From assembly GCA_965247075.1 (NCBI GenBank), contig CBDFGK010000003.1:1054001-1118000 (forward strand): 64,000 bases of DNA, given 5' to 3'. This stretch comes from CBDFGK01 sp965247075. Its GTDB lineage: Bacteria; Pseudomonadota; Gammaproteobacteria; Pseudomonadales; Halieaceae. Positions within the stretch are counted from its first letter, which is position 1. Each line of letters starts with the position of its first letter. Below, one piece after another: positions 1-9,153 of this stretch. The position numbers were made by a program, and so were the translations under genes. The notes beneath the pieces were generated by a model that searched no databases, had not been told where the DNA came from, and worked only from the letters and a program-made list of their open reading frames with translations.

Positions 1-149
1 TCATCCCCGTCCAAAAACGTGATGACTACATGCCATCACTGGAAGCAGCGAGCGTCCATCAGGACATTAAACCCCTCACAGAATTGCTCGGAAACCTCGT
101 CTGCGACAACATCGAAGGAAAGCCAGGCCCCAGGGTTCCTGATGACTGA
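1..149 (+). CDS. Fic/DOC family protein, C-terminal end only (gene starts before the window)
   Basis: The plus frame from base 3 is open from the window edge to a TGA at 147-149 and reads as the last 48 residues of a protein. The phrases IPVQKRDDYMPSLEAASVHQ and DIKPLTELL match the end of short Fic-family proteins, where a motif like VPVERRDDYMAALERASVDQDI precedes a final helix. Fic proteins transfer AMP or other nucleotide groups to target hydroxyls through an HPFxxGNGR motif, which would lie upstream and is not visible. It converges on atpC. The assignment rests only on the tail, so activity and integrity of the gene cannot be judged. Confidence 0.7.
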   Translation, partial: IPVQKRDDYMPSLEAASVHQDIKPLTELLGNLVCDNIEGKPGPRVPDD

Positions 150-168
150 TGAGAGGGTAGGGGAGTAT

Positions 169-188
169 GCCCGCAGGCACTGCCGGGC
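169..188. terminator. Stem-loop between the converging Fic and atpC genes
   Basis: GCCCGCAG, loop GCA, CTGcCGGGC gives an 8-bp stem with one bulged base. On the plus side it is followed by a short T run (about 197-200), so it could end the Fic gene. On the minus side there is no clear T run, so its use as the atp operon terminator is doubtful. Confidence 0.35.
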
Positions 189-206
189 GTTGTACCTTTT
201 GGCATG

Positions 207-635
207 TTAGCCGCGACCCGCTCTATTTCTCAGCTTCTGCAAGGTTCGCAATTGTGCCGCTGCTTCTGCCAACTGAGCGGATGCCCGACCGTAATCGAAA
301 TCGCCGGATTGATTGGCCAGCGCGTGCTCCGCGGCCTGGCGCGCTTCCTCTGCTGCAACCTCATCGACATCACCGGCGCGAATCGCCGTATCCGCCAACA
401 CGGAGACGATGCCTGGCTGAACTTCGAGATAACCACCAGACACGTAGTAAACCTCTTCCTCTCCAGACGGCAGGACAATCCTCACCGGTCCAGGCACCAG
501 ATCTGTCAACAGCGGCGCGTGCCCGTAGCCAATACCCAGCTCACCCTGTGAACCTGTAGCTACCAGCATCTCCACCATGCCTGAGAAAATCTCCTGCTCG
601 GCGCTGACGATATCGCAATGTATTGTCATGGGCAT
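207..635 (-). CDS. atpC: F1F0 ATP synthase subunit epsilon
   Basis: This is the 142-residue epsilon subunit of the F1 central stalk, which couples rotation of the c-ring to catalysis and can inhibit ATP hydrolysis. The N-terminus MPMTIHCDIVSAEQEIFSG is typical of gammaproteobacterial AtpC. A beta-sandwich (about residues 1-85) is followed by a helical hairpin rich in Ala and Glu. A second in-frame ATG two codons later is possible, but the family usually has the two extra residues. It is the last gene of the atp operon, 14 bp after atpD. Confidence 0.97.
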   Translation of the reverse strand: MPMTIHCDIVSAEQEIFSGMVEMLVATGSQGELGIGYGHAPLLTDLVPGPVRIVLPSGEEEVYYVSGGYLEVQPGIVSVLADTAIRAGDVDEVAAEEARQAAEHALANQSGDFDYGRASAQLAEAAAQLRTLQKLRNRAGRG

Positions 636-649
636 ACGCTCGGCCTGTT

Positions 650-2047
650 TTACAGGGTTTTAGCCTTTTCAATCGCTTCTTCCATGGTACCTACCATGTA
701 AAAAGCCTGTTCCGGCAGACTGTCGTACTCACCTTCCAACAATCCCTTGAAGCCGGCAATGGTATCTTTCAGGGAGCAGTACTTGCCGGGCGAACCGGTG
801 AAGATTTCTGCCACGTGGAAAGGCTGGGACAGGAATCGCTCGATCTTACGGGCGCGACTTACCGTCTGCTTGTCTTCCTCAGACAACTCGTCCATACCCA
901 GGATGGCGATAATGTCTTTCAATTCCTTGTAGCGCTGCAGTACCGACTGCACACCGCGAGCAACTTCATAGTGCTCATTGCCAATAATGAGCGGGTCCAG
1001 CTGACGCGAGGTGGAATCCAGCGGGTCCACGGCAGGATAAATACCTTTAGCGGCAATATCACGACTCAGCACAACCGTGGAATCCAGGTGCGCAAAAGTA
1101 GTTGCCGGTGACGGGTCAGTCAAATCGTCAGCCGGTACGTATACCGCCTGAATCGAGGTAATAGAGCCTGTTTTGGTAGAGGTAATGCGTTCCTGCAATT
1201 CACCCATTTCCAGCGCCAGAGTAGGCTGATAACCAACCGCTGAAGGCATGCGGCCCAGCAGCGCCGATACTTCGGTTCCCGCCAGGGTGTAACGATAGAT
1301 GTTATCGATAAACAACAATACGTCACGACCTTCGTCACGGAATTTTTCAGCCATGGTCAGGCCGGTCAAGGCAACGCGCAAGCGATTACCGGGCGGCTCA
1401 TTCATCTGGCCGTAAACCATCGCCACTTTAGACTCGTCGAATTGCTCGATATTTACCACACCGGCTTCCTGCATCTCGTAATAGAAGTCGTTACCTTCAC
1501 GAGTACGCTCACCTACTCCGGCAAATACAGACAGGCCGGAATGCTCAGTAGCAATATTGTTAATCAATTCCATCATGTTGACGGTCTTGCCAACCCCGGC
1601 ACCACCAAACAATCCAACCTTGCCGCCCTTGGCAAAGGGACAAACCAGGTCAATTACCTTGATACCGGTTTCCAGCAACTCGTCAGAAGCCGCCAGCTCT
1701 TCGTATTCAGGTGCCTTGCGGTGAATCGCAGCGCGCTTTTTCTCGTTGATGGGCCCCTTCTCATCAATGGGGTTACCCAGCACATCCATGATGCGGCCCA
1801 GGGTTTCGATACCCACGGGTACGGAAATGGGAGCGCGGGTATTCTCTACTGACAGGCCCCGGCTAACACCCTCGGAGGCACCCATGGCAATAGTGCGCAC
1901 GACACCGTCACCCAGTTGTTGTTGCACCTCCAGTGTCAGGTTCTTTTCGGGGACCTTGAGGGCGTCGTAAACCTTCGGTACTGCATCACGTGGAAATTCC
2001 ACATCGATAACCGCGCCGATAATCTGTACGATCCGTCCGCTGCTCAT
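650..2047 (-). CDS. atpD: F1F0 ATP synthase subunit beta
   Basis: This is the 465-residue catalytic beta subunit of F1, the site of ATP synthesis at the cytoplasmic face. The Walker A motif is GGAGVGKT, the Walker B strand reads VLLFIDNIYRYTLAGTE, and the DELSEED-type segment near the C-terminus is present as DELSEEDK. The length and the ATG start match the family. Two residues differ from the most common form (GKTVN rather than GKTVL; YRYT rather than YRFT), neither in a catalytic position. It lies between atpG and atpC in the standard operon order. Confidence 0.99.
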   Translation of the reverse strand: MSSGRIVQIIGAVIDVEFPRDAVPKVYDALKVPEKNLTLEVQQQLGDGVVRTIAMGASEGVSRGLSVENTRAPISVPVGIETLGRIMDVLGNPIDEKGPINEKKRAAIHRKAPEYEELAASDELLETGIKVIDLVCPFAKGGKVGLFGGAGVGKTVNMMELINNIATEHSGLSVFAGVGERTREGNDFYYEMQEAGVVNIEQFDESKVAMVYGQMNEPPGNRLRVALTGLTMAEKFRDEGRDVLLFIDNIYRYTLAGTEVSALLGRMPSAVGYQPTLALEMGELQERITSTKTGSITSIQAVYVPADDLTDPSPATTFAHLDSTVVLSRDIAAKGIYPAVDPLDSTSRQLDPLIIGNEHYEVARGVQSVLQRYKELKDIIAILGMDELSEEDKQTVSRARKIERFLSQPFHVAEIFTGSPGKYCSLKDTIAGFKGLLEGEYDSLPEQAFYMVGTMEEAIEKAKTL

Positions 2048-2106
2048 GTTCGAATCCTCTGTTTCAAAATTCAGTTCTGTTTAACTCATAATGGTTCAGC
2101 GCCGGC

Positions 2107-2970
2107 TTAGCCAATAGCTGCTGCACCACTGACAATTTCTGACAGTTCCTGAGTAATAGCAGACTGTCGCGCTTTGTTGTAAATAAGTTGCAGGTCGTCA
2201 ATCATGTCGCCCGCATTGTCTGTGGCGTTTTTCATCGCCAGCATTCTGGCCGCCTGTTCACAGGCGCCATTTTCCACCACCGATTGGTAGACCAGTGACT
2301 CGATGTAACGCTTCAACAAGCCTTCCAGCAATTCTCTGGCGTCGGGCTCGTAGATATAGTCCCAGTGGTGTTGCATTTCCTCGCTTTCTTCGGCGACCAA
2401 TGGCAATAGCTGTTCAACCGATGGGCTCTGGGTCATGGTGTTCACAAATTCATTGCTGACCAAATAGAGCTTGTCTACGCGGCCCTCGGAAAACGCATCC
2501 AGCATGGTCTTAATCGACCCAATCAGGTCAGCCAGCACCGGCTCTTCGCCGATATCGCGGGTCGCGGCTACAATGTTGCCGCCATAGCTGCCAAAGAAAG
2601 CCGCTGCCTTTGCGCCGATCAGGCACATATCAATTTCTACACCGGCATCGTCCCAATCTTTCATGGACCGAATCATGGCCTTGAACAGATTAATATTCAG
2701 GCCGCCACAGAGACCGCGATCGGTGGAAATAACGATATATCCCACCCGCTTCACCTCCCGCTCCAGCATAAACAAGTGCCGGTGTTCCGGGTTGGCATTG
2801 GCGAGGTGGCCGACTACAGACCGCATGCGGCGGGCGTATGGCTTACCGACTTGCATGCGCTCCTGGGCGCGGCGCATCTTGCTCGCCGCTACCATTTCCA
2901 TCGCACTGGTGATCTTCTGAGTACTTTGAATACTTGAGATCTTGGTGCGAATTTCTTTTCCTGCTGCCAT
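2107..2970 (-). CDS. atpG: F1F0 ATP synthase subunit gamma
   Basis: This is the 287-residue gamma subunit, the rotating shaft inside the alpha3beta3 hexamer. The N-terminal coiled-coil helix starts AAGKEIRTKISSIQSTQKIT and is followed by AMEMVAASKMRRAQ. The central Rossmann-like domain contains STDRGLCGGLN, and the C-terminal helix contains NATDNAGDMIDDLQLIYNKA, all family hallmarks. It follows atpA by about 22 bp and precedes atpD by about 59 bp. Confidence 0.99.
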   Translation of the reverse strand: MAAGKEIRTKISSIQSTQKITSAMEMVAASKMRRAQERMQVGKPYARRMRSVVGHLANANPEHRHLFMLEREVKRVGYIVISTDRGLCGGLNINLFKAMIRSMKDWDDAGVEIDMCLIGAKAAAFFGSYGGNIVAATRDIGEEPVLADLIGSIKTMLDAFSEGRVDKLYLVSNEFVNTMTQSPSVEQLLPLVAEESEEMQHHWDYIYEPDARELLEGLLKRYIESLVYQSVVENGACEQAARMLAMKNATDNAGDMIDDLQLIYNKARQSAITQELSEIVSGAAAIG

Positions 2971-2992
2971 ATCAAGCCCTCAATCTTGCTCT

Positions 2993-4540
2993 TTACCAGG
3001 TTTGTTGCGTAGACTTGAAGGTTTCCAATGCAGACTCGAAGCGCGCCTCGATCTCATCGTTATAATCCCCCGATGCCACAATGCTGCTCATCAGGTCGCT
3101 GTGCTCGGCATGCATGTATGACAGCAGCGCCGCTTCAAAATCACCTATCTTGTCAACGCTGACATCCTGAATATGGCCTTTGTCTGCTGCGTACAACAGC
3201 AATCCCATTTCGGCGATGGACAGTGGAGCATACTGTTTTTGCTTCATCAGTTCGGTTACCCGCTCACCGTGGTCCAACTGCGCCTTGGTGGCATCATCAA
3301 GGTCGGAGGCAAACTGTGAAAACGCCGCCAGCTCTCGATACTGTGCCAGGGCGGTGCGAATACCACCCGACAGTTTCTTGATAATCCTGGTCTGTGCAGC
3401 ACCACCTACTCGCGATACCGAAATACCAGCGTCCATGGCAGGGCGAATACCGGCGTTGAACATGTCGGACTCCAGGAAGATCTGCCCGTCGGTAATAGAA
3501 ATCACGTTGGTCGGTACAAACGCCGATACGTCACCGGCCTGGGTTTCGATAACCGGCAGCGCCGTGAGTGATCCGGTTTTGCCTTTCACTTTGCCGTTGG
3601 TGTGTTTTTCAACATAATCGGCATTAACCCGGGCTGCACGCTCCAACAAGCGAGAGTGCAAATAGAATACATCACCAGGGTATGCTTCACGGCCCGGTGG
3701 CCGACGCAACAACAGTGAAATCTGGCGATAAGCCCAGGCCTGCTTGGTCAAATCATCATAAATGATCAGCGCATCTTCACCGCGATCGCGGTAGTACTCG
3801 CCCATGGTGCAACCGGCAAACGGTGCCAGATACTGCATGGCTGCCGGGTCAGAGGCGTTGGCGGCAACCACAATGGTGTGCTCCATGGCGCCGTGTTCTT
3901 CCAGCTTGCGAACTACAGCAGCAACAGATGATGCTTTTTGGCCAACTGCTACGTAGACACACGTAATGCCCGTGCCCTTCTGGTTGATAATGGCATCAAT
4001 GGCGATAGCTGTTTTACCAATCTGGCGGTCACCAATAATCAGTTCCCGCTGGCCGCGCCCAATCGGTACCATGGCATCAATGGCTTTCAGACCAATTTGC
4101 ACAGGTTGATCAACCGACAGACGCGCAATTACACCCGGGGCAACCTTTTCCAGTGCATCGGTGAGCTTGGCATCAACAGGGCCTTTACCGTCGATAGGTG
4201 ATCCCAGCGCGTCGACTACCCGACCCTGCAGTTCCGGACCAACCGGAACTTCAAGAATACGGCCGGTGCAACGACAACTTTGGCCTTCGGCCAGACCCTT
4301 ATAGTCACCGAGGATTACCGCACCCACTGAATCCCTTTCCAGATTCAGCGCCATACCGTAAAGGCCACCCTCAAACTCTATCATCTCACCATACATAACG
4401 TCGGTGAGCCCGTGAATACGGATAATTCCGTCTGTTACTGAAACAATCGTGCCCTCGTTACGGGCTTCGCTGCTGACATCGAGTTGGTCGATACGCTGCT
4501 TGATAATTTCACTGATCTCTGATGGATTCAGTTGCTGCAT
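2993..4540 (-). CDS. atpA: F1F0 ATP synthase subunit alpha
   Basis: This is the 515-residue alpha subunit of F1, which carries the non-catalytic nucleotide sites. It begins MQQLNPSEISEIIKQRI as in other Gammaproteobacteria. The P-loop reads GDRQIGKTA, where most homologues have GDRQTGKTA; the Thr to Ile change is just outside the lysine and threonine that contact phosphate. The arginine-finger region SVSRVGGAAQT is intact. It is third in the operon after atpF and atpH, ahead of atpG. Confidence 0.99.
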   Translation of the reverse strand: MQQLNPSEISEIIKQRIDQLDVSSEARNEGTIVSVTDGIIRIHGLTDVMYGEMIEFEGGLYGMALNLERDSVGAVILGDYKGLAEGQSCRCTGRILEVPVGPELQGRVVDALGSPIDGKGPVDAKLTDALEKVAPGVIARLSVDQPVQIGLKAIDAMVPIGRGQRELIIGDRQIGKTAIAIDAIINQKGTGITCVYVAVGQKASSVAAVVRKLEEHGAMEHTIVVAANASDPAAMQYLAPFAGCTMGEYYRDRGEDALIIYDDLTKQAWAYRQISLLLRRPPGREAYPGDVFYLHSRLLERAARVNADYVEKHTNGKVKGKTGSLTALPVIETQAGDVSAFVPTNVISITDGQIFLESDMFNAGIRPAMDAGISVSRVGGAAQTRIIKKLSGGIRTALAQYRELAAFSQFASDLDDATKAQLDHGERVTELMKQKQYAPLSIAEMGLLLYAADKGHIQDVSVDKIGDFEAALLSYMHAEHSDLMSSIVASGDYNDEIEARFESALETFKSTQQTW

Positions 4541-4573
4541 GCTCTGTTCCTCAATCCTGTTTGTCCTAAAAAC

Positions 4574-5110
4574 TTAGGAATTCATTGCCTCGGCCAGCTT
4601 GTTGAGCCGACCGCGCACCGAGCCATCGATCACCAGATCGCCGGCTCGAATGAGAACGCCGCCTATCAGGCTCTGGTCGATTGTTGAATCAACCTTTACT
4701 TCGCGTGCCAGTTTTTTACTCAAGACATCGGCCAATGTTTGCTCGGTTTCTGCACTCAGTGGGTAAGCAGATACCACCTGTACATCGACGCTTTTCTCCC
4801 GATTAGCCTTGTACAACTCAAACAGGCCCTGAATCTCAGGCAGTAGCGGCAGTCGCTTGTTACTGGCCAACACCTTTACAAAGCTGCGCCCATCGTTCTG
4901 CAGCGCATCCCCACAAACATCGATGACTGTTTCTACCATCTGCTCTGCGGTATAGGAAGGGCTGCCCAGTACGGCCGCAACAGTCGCATCCTGTGTCACC
5001 ACAGCAACTGTCGCCAGTTGCGCTGACCAGCCCGCCAGATCTGCCTTGTCGCTGGCAAACTCAAATGCCGCTCTGGCATAAGGTCGCGCTATTGTGCTTA
5101 ATTCTGCCAT
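4574..5110 (-). CDS. atpH: F1F0 ATP synthase subunit delta
   Basis: This 178-residue protein is the OSCP-like delta subunit that joins the top of F1 to the peripheral stalk b subunits. It starts MAELSTIARPYARAAFEFA, the conserved N-terminal helix that binds alpha, and ends in a domain containing DQSLIGGVLIRAGDLVIDGSV, a strong family signature. It lies 15 bp after atpF and 33 bp before atpA. Confidence 0.98.
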   Translation of the reverse strand: MAELSTIARPYARAAFEFASDKADLAGWSAQLATVAVVTQDATVAAVLGSPSYTAEQMVETVIDVCGDALQNDGRSFVKVLASNKRLPLLPEIQGLFELYKANREKSVDVQVVSAYPLSAETEQTLADVLSKKLAREVKVDSTIDQSLIGGVLIRAGDLVIDGSVRGRLNKLAEAMNS

Positions 5111-5125
5111 GGATCAAACGCCTCG

Positions 5126-5596
5126 CTATAACTCAGCAGCGAGATTGTCTACCAGCTCGCTGTGGCGCTGTGCATCTATCTCTGCCGCAAGTACTTTTTC
5201 AGCACCGGCCAATGCCAAAGTAGCGACCTGGCTGCGCAGGGTTTCACGAGCGCGGTTTACGGCCTGGTCAATCTCAGCCCGAGCCGCTTCCTTAATGCGC
5301 TCACCTTCAACCCGAGCCTGATCCTTGGATTCTTCCACGATTTGATTGGCACGCTTGTGGGCGGCATCAACAATGCCGGCGGCCTCTTCCTTCGCTTCTT
5401 TCAGGCGCTCAACCGCTTTGCCCTGGGCTAGCTCCAGATCGTGATTGGCACGATCAGCGGCAGCCAGGCCATCGGCTATTTTTTCAGCGCGTTCTTCCAT
5501 GGCGGCCGCGATGTGCGGCCACACATATTTCATGCAGAACATGACAAACAAAACGAATGTCACCAACTGCCCGATAAGCGTCATATTGATATTCAC
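5126..5596 (-). CDS. atpF: F1F0 ATP synthase subunit b
   Basis: This is the 156-residue peripheral-stalk subunit b. One N-terminal membrane helix (LIGQLVTFVLFVMFCMKYVW) is followed by a long charged helix rich in Ala, Glu and Arg that dimerises and reaches up to delta. The start is a GTG at 5596, which gives exactly the usual 156 residues and the N-terminus MNINMTLIGQ. An ATG four codons later would clip the conserved start. It follows atpE by about 85 bp. Confidence 0.98.
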   Translation of the reverse strand: MNINMTLIGQLVTFVLFVMFCMKYVWPHIAAAMEERAEKIADGLAAADRANHDLELAQGKAVERLKEAKEEAAGIVDAAHKRANQIVEESKDQARVEGERIKEAARAEIDQAVNRARETLRSQVATLALAGAEKVLAAEIDAQRHSELVDNLAAEL

Positions 5597-5681
5597 GCTT
5601 CGCTCCTCACGGGTTTCCTGCCGGTTGGGCTATAAGTTGCTCTTATAGCCCAACCGGTTAAATCGGTCTTGGCCGGCAACC

Positions 5682-5912
5682 TTAGCCGGCGACTACGAAA
5701 ATCAGGTACATCGCGACACCCACACCGATAATGGGAATAGCGTCGACCAGGCCTACGCCGAGAAAGAATGTAACCTGCAGCTTGGGCGCCAGTTCCGGTT
5801 GACGGGCAGAGCCTTCGATCAGCTTGCCACCGAGCAAACCAACGCCGATAGCGGCACCCAGACCACCCAGACCCATCGTAAGGCCGGCGGCGACGTAGAT
5901 TAATTCAGGCAT
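5682..5912 (-). CDS. atpE: F1F0 ATP synthase subunit c
   Basis: This 76-residue proteolipid forms the rotor ring in the membrane. It has two hydrophobic helices joined by the polar loop ARQPEL. The first is glycine-rich (GLTMGLGGLGAAIGVGLLGG). The second carries the proton-binding aspartate in GLVDAIPIIGVGVAMYLIF. The lack of the Gln/Glu-Ser/Thr set used by sodium-binding rings suggests a proton-driven enzyme, by inference. It sits between atpB and atpF. Confidence 0.98.
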   Translation of the reverse strand: MPELIYVAAGLTMGLGGLGAAIGVGLLGGKLIEGSARQPELAPKLQVTFFLGVGLVDAIPIIGVGVAMYLIFVVAG

Positions 5913-5969
5913 GTTTATCTCCCAGTTTCAAATAGCGTTAAATAAAAGAGTTCAAAAAGTTAAAACCAA

Positions 5970-6857
5970 TCAATGGTCCTCATGAGCCATGCTCAGATAC
6001 ACAATCGTGAGAACCATAAATATAAATGCTTGCAGTACGATCACCAGGATATGGAAGATCGACCAAACCAACTGGATCAGGGCGGCCGGCACAAACCACA
6101 GGGCGCCGGCGCCATAGAGCGCAGCGATCAAAATAAATATCATCTCCCCTGCATACATATTGCCAAACAGCCGCAGACCGAGAGAAAACGGCTTGGCGAA
6201 CAGGCCAACAATTTCCATAAACAGGTTAACGGGGATAAAAAGGGGATGCTCAAAGGGGTGCATGGCCAGCTCTTTGATAAAGCCGGTACCCTTGATCTTA
6301 ATGGAGTAGTACAACATCAGGATGAATACCCCCAGCGCCATACCCATGGTGATATTGGGGTCGGTGGAGGGAACTACTTTCTGGAAATGAATGCCGATCA
6401 GACTGAGCAGTCCCGGAATCAGGTCAACCGGAACCAAATCCATCAGGTTCATCAGAAAAATCCAGACAAAAACGGTCAGGGCAAGGGGCGCTATAAGCCT
6501 GTTGCGGCCGTGAAAGGTATCCTTGACGGTGTTGTCAACAAATTCGACTACCATTTCCACAAGATTGACAATACCGCTGGGAACGCCGCTGGTGGCGATC
6601 TTCGCTACCCGGCGGAACATCCAGCAAAACAAAATACCCAGGCCGATAGACCAGGCCATGGAATCTACATGGAAAGCTGCAAAGCCCATCGCTCCTGCTT
6701 CCACACCATTATGGGCCATGGTCCAGGTGTCTTCGACCAAGGTGTAGGCTTGTCCAGTGTCATCGTGACGCTCATAGCCGGCTGGCAATTTGCCATAAGT
6801 GAGATTCGTCAGGTGGTGACTAATGTATTCAGCTACCGTTTGACCTTCTGCTGCCAT
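5970..6857 (-). CDS. atpB: F1F0 ATP synthase subunit a
   Basis: Subunit a forms the proton half-channels beside the c-ring. The essential arginine is visible in SLGLRLFGNMYAGEMIF, and five or six membrane helices can be followed through to a histidine-ending tail (MAHEDH). The frame is open further upstream to an ATG at 6920, but that would overlap atpI. The ATG at 6857 (MAAEGQTVAEY, 295 residues) lies 19 bp after the atpI stop and matches the usual length, so I chose it. Confidence 0.96.
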   Translation of the reverse strand: MAAEGQTVAEYISHHLTNLTYGKLPAGYERHDDTGQAYTLVEDTWTMAHNGVEAGAMGFAAFHVDSMAWSIGLGILFCWMFRRVAKIATSGVPSGIVNLVEMVVEFVDNTVKDTFHGRNRLIAPLALTVFVWIFLMNLMDLVPVDLIPGLLSLIGIHFQKVVPSTDPNITMGMALGVFILMLYYSIKIKGTGFIKELAMHPFEHPLFIPVNLFMEIVGLFAKPFSLGLRLFGNMYAGEMIFILIAALYGAGALWFVPAALIQLVWSIFHILVIVLQAFIFMVLTIVYLSMAHEDH

Positions 6858-6876
6858 GGATAAATCTCTTGTCCTG

Positions 6877-7272
6877 TTACCTGTTGCCGGCTGCTGAGTT
6901 ACGAAGCAGCAACCGCGCACCGATTACTTGAATTACCAACATCACGCCATAACCGGCGAATACGGCCCAGCCCTCTATCGGCCGAACCATGGCGAAAACC
7001 AGCAGAAACCCGGTCACTGCCATCACAAACTTGCCAATCTCTGCGGCGTAGCTATTGCGAGCTATCTGCTGCATGGCCCGGGCGCCTTGCATCTTGAAGA
7101 CACTGTACGCAAACCACGCCTGTGGTAGTACAGCAATCAATCCACCTAACAGAAAGGACAGCGCAACCACAGTATCTACTGTGCTCAAACCCACCCAAAT
7201 GACGAGCAAAATCACCGCCTGTGTATTACTAATGCGGTGAACCGGAGGTTGAAAAATGTTAGCGCGGGGCAT
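6877..7272 (-). CDS. atpI: ATP synthase protein I (assembly factor)
   Basis: This 131-residue membrane protein has about four hydrophobic segments (AVILLVIWVG, VVALSFLLGGLIAVLPQ, FVMAVTGFLLVFAMV, VFAGYGVMLVIQVIG). AtpI is known to help c-ring assembly and is not part of the mature enzyme. It is the first gene of the atp operon; a well-formed promoter lies about 45 bp upstream. Sequence conservation in this family is low, and the call leans partly on position. Confidence 0.92.
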   Translation of the reverse strand: MPRANIFQPPVHRISNTQAVILLVIWVGLSTVDTVVALSFLLGGLIAVLPQAWFAYSVFKMQGARAMQQIARNSYAAEIGKFVMAVTGFLLVFAMVRPIEGWAVFAGYGVMLVIQVIGARLLLRNSAAGNR

Positions 7273-7317
7273 AGGCTGCTGATTGCTCAGTTACAAGCCC
7301 TCCATTCGGGCGGCGGC

Positions 7318-7346
7318 ATTATAGGTTTTATAGGCCATCGGTTCAA
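7318..7346 (-). promoter_or_regulatory. Probable sigma70 promoter of the atp operon
   Basis: Read on the minus strand, TTGAAC (7346-7341) is followed by a 17-bp spacer and TATAAT (7323-7318). The -10 is a perfect consensus, the -35 matches at four of six positions, and the spacing is ideal. The predicted transcript start lies about 40 bp before the atpI start codon. Confidence 0.75.
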
Positions 7347-7468
7347 CCGCAATTGCCTCACATGGACGGCTATTTTCCCAGCATGTTCAATGCAGTTCAC
7401 CTGTATGTCCCCGCAATACTATATCCGGTAGTCCCCCATAAATTTGCTGCCAGATACTGTGGTCTATG

Positions 7469-8347
7469 CTAGTTGATGTGATTGAGAATACCGTCGAGTT
7501 CAGCCAGGGAGTTGTAAGACAACACCAGTTTGCCCCTGCCTTTGTTGGTATGCTGAATCTGTACTTTTGCGCCCAGCTTCTGGGAGAGTTCATCCTGAAG
7601 TTGTCGAATATTGGGATCCAGCTGCTTGGTCGGTGCTGCAGGTTTGCTCTGGTCGGCTATCAGTTTGCGCACCAGCGCCTCTGTTTGGCGCACCGATAAA
7701 CCTTTGCCAACGACTATGCGCGCCGCACCGGACTGACCCTCCGCAGGCAAACCCAATAGTGCCCGGGCATGGCCCATCTCGAGGTCGCCGTGTTCCAGTA
7801 AAGTTCTGACATCACCCGGCAGGGACATCAAGCGCAACAGGTTGGTAATGGTAGAGCGGCTCTTGCCAACCGCATCGGCAACTTGCTGTTGGGTTAATTC
7901 AAACTCCTGTTGCAAACGCTGCAGGGCAATCGCCTCTTCGATGGGGTTGAGATTTTCCCGTTGAATATTTTCGATCAGACCCATCGCGATGGCCGCCTCG
8001 TCGGGTACATCTCTGACCATGGCGGGCACCGAGTCCAGCCCGGCCAGTTGAGTCGCCCGCCAACGCCGCTCCCCGGCAATAATTTCGTATTGCTCGTTAT
8101 TGACCGGCCGCACCACAATGGGCTGCATAACACCCTGTACTGTAATGCTGTCGGCCAGTTCCTGTAACGCATCCTGATCCATATCGCGTCGGGGTTGGTA
8201 TTTACCACGACGAATAAGATCCACCGGGATATCCCGCAGATCATGATTGCTGCTATCACCTTGCTCGCCGGCTGCCGTCGAGTTACTTATGGTGGCACCC
8301 AAGAGTGCATCCAGGCCTCTTCCCAGACCCCTTTTCTTCGCTGCCAT
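7469..8347 (-). CDS. parB: Chromosome-partitioning protein ParB (CTPase, parS-binding)
   Basis: ParB binds parS sites near the origin, spreads as a CTP-dependent clamp and works with ParA to segregate new origins. The 292 residues contain the N-terminal LGRGLDALLG element that engages ParA, the ENIQREN and GERRWRA motifs of the CTP-binding domain, and a helix-turn-helix (LTQQQVADAVGKSRSTITNLLRL) that reads parS. The ATG at 8347 overlaps the parA stop by one base; the codon before it is a TTG and I do not use it. Two perfect parS sites lie about 13 kb away in recF. Confidence 0.97.
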   Translation of the reverse strand: MAAKKRGLGRGLDALLGATISNSTAAGEQGDSSNHDLRDIPVDLIRRGKYQPRRDMDQDALQELADSITVQGVMQPIVVRPVNNEQYEIIAGERRWRATQLAGLDSVPAMVRDVPDEAAIAMGLIENIQRENLNPIEEAIALQRLQQEFELTQQQVADAVGKSRSTITNLLRLMSLPGDVRTLLEHGDLEMGHARALLGLPAEGQSGAARIVVGKGLSVRQTEALVRKLIADQSKPAAPTKQLDPNIRQLQDELSQKLGAKVQIQHTNKGRGKLVLSYNSLAELDGILNHIN

Positions 8348-9153
8348 CAATCTTTACTCCACTGCCGCCCGGTCTTCCACCGGGAGGGTTGTCGACGAAT
8401 CACTTCTCCTGCCAGCGCCAGGTACGCTTTAGCACCGCGTGATTTTGGGTCGTACTGCATGGCGGGCAGGCCAAAACTGGGGGCCTCTGCCAGGCGCACG
8501 TTGCGGGGAATCACGGTGCGGTACAATTGCTCACCAAAATGCTGTTGCAACTGCGCTGACACATCGTTGGTAAGGCTGTTGCGCGGGTCGTACATGGTTC
8601 TGACCAGACCCTCTACATGTAATCCGGGATTAACAGTTTCCGCCACCCGTTGAATCGTGCTCATCAACGCTGACAAGCCCTCCAGCGCGTAATATTCGCA
8701 CTGCATGGGGATGAGGACACTGTGCGCTGCCACCAGGCCATTAAGTGTCAGCATATTCAATGATGGCGGGCAGTCAATCAACACATAGTCATAATTATGG
8801 CTGACCGGCGCCAGGGCCTCTGCCAGGCGTCGCTCTTTGTGATCAATGTCCAATAATTCCACTTCGGCGGCGGTAAGATTGCCATTGGCCGGCAACACAT
8901 CAAACAGAGCTGCGCCTGTTCGCTGCTTTACCTCGTCTATGGCGCAGTGATGTACCAGCACGTCGTACACGGAGAGCTGCAAATTGTATTTGTCGATTCC
9001 GCTGCCCATAGTGGCGTTGCCCTGTGGATCCAGGTCTACCATCAACACCTTTTTTCGCGTTGCTGCCAGTGAGGCCGCCAGATTGACACAGGTAGTGGTT
9101 TTACCCACTCCTCCTTTCTGGTTGGCAATGGCGAAGATTTTAACCAACTTCAT
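8347..9153 (-). CDS. parA: Chromosome-partitioning ATPase ParA (Soj)
   Basis: This is a 268-residue deviant-Walker ATPase. The motif KGGVGKTT near residue 11, the DLDPQGNAT strand and the DYVLIDCPPSLNMLTLN segment are diagnostic of chromosomal ParA/Soj. ATP-bound dimers coat DNA and are released by ParB, which moves the origin. It starts within the end of rsmG (14-bp overlap) and runs directly into parB, so rsmG, parA and parB are probably translated from one message. Confidence 0.97.
   Translation of the reverse strand: MKLVKIFAIANQKGGVGKTTTCVNLAASLAATRKKVLMVDLDPQGNATMGSGIDKYNLQLSVYDVLVHHCAIDEVKQRTGAALFDVLPANGNLTAAEVELLDIDHKERRLAEALAPVSHNYDYVLIDCPPSLNMLTLNGLVAAHSVLIPMQCEYYALEGLSALMSTIQRVAETVNPGLHVEGLVRTMYDPRNSLTNDVSAQLQQHFGEQLYRTVIPRNVRLAEAPSFGLPAMQYDPKSRGAKAYLALAGEVIRRQPSRWKTGRQWSKD

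Noticed and set aside
5973..6863. 296-codon plus-strand frame opposite atpB
   Set aside because: It is the antisense shadow of atpB; the product has no hydrophobic or domain pattern.
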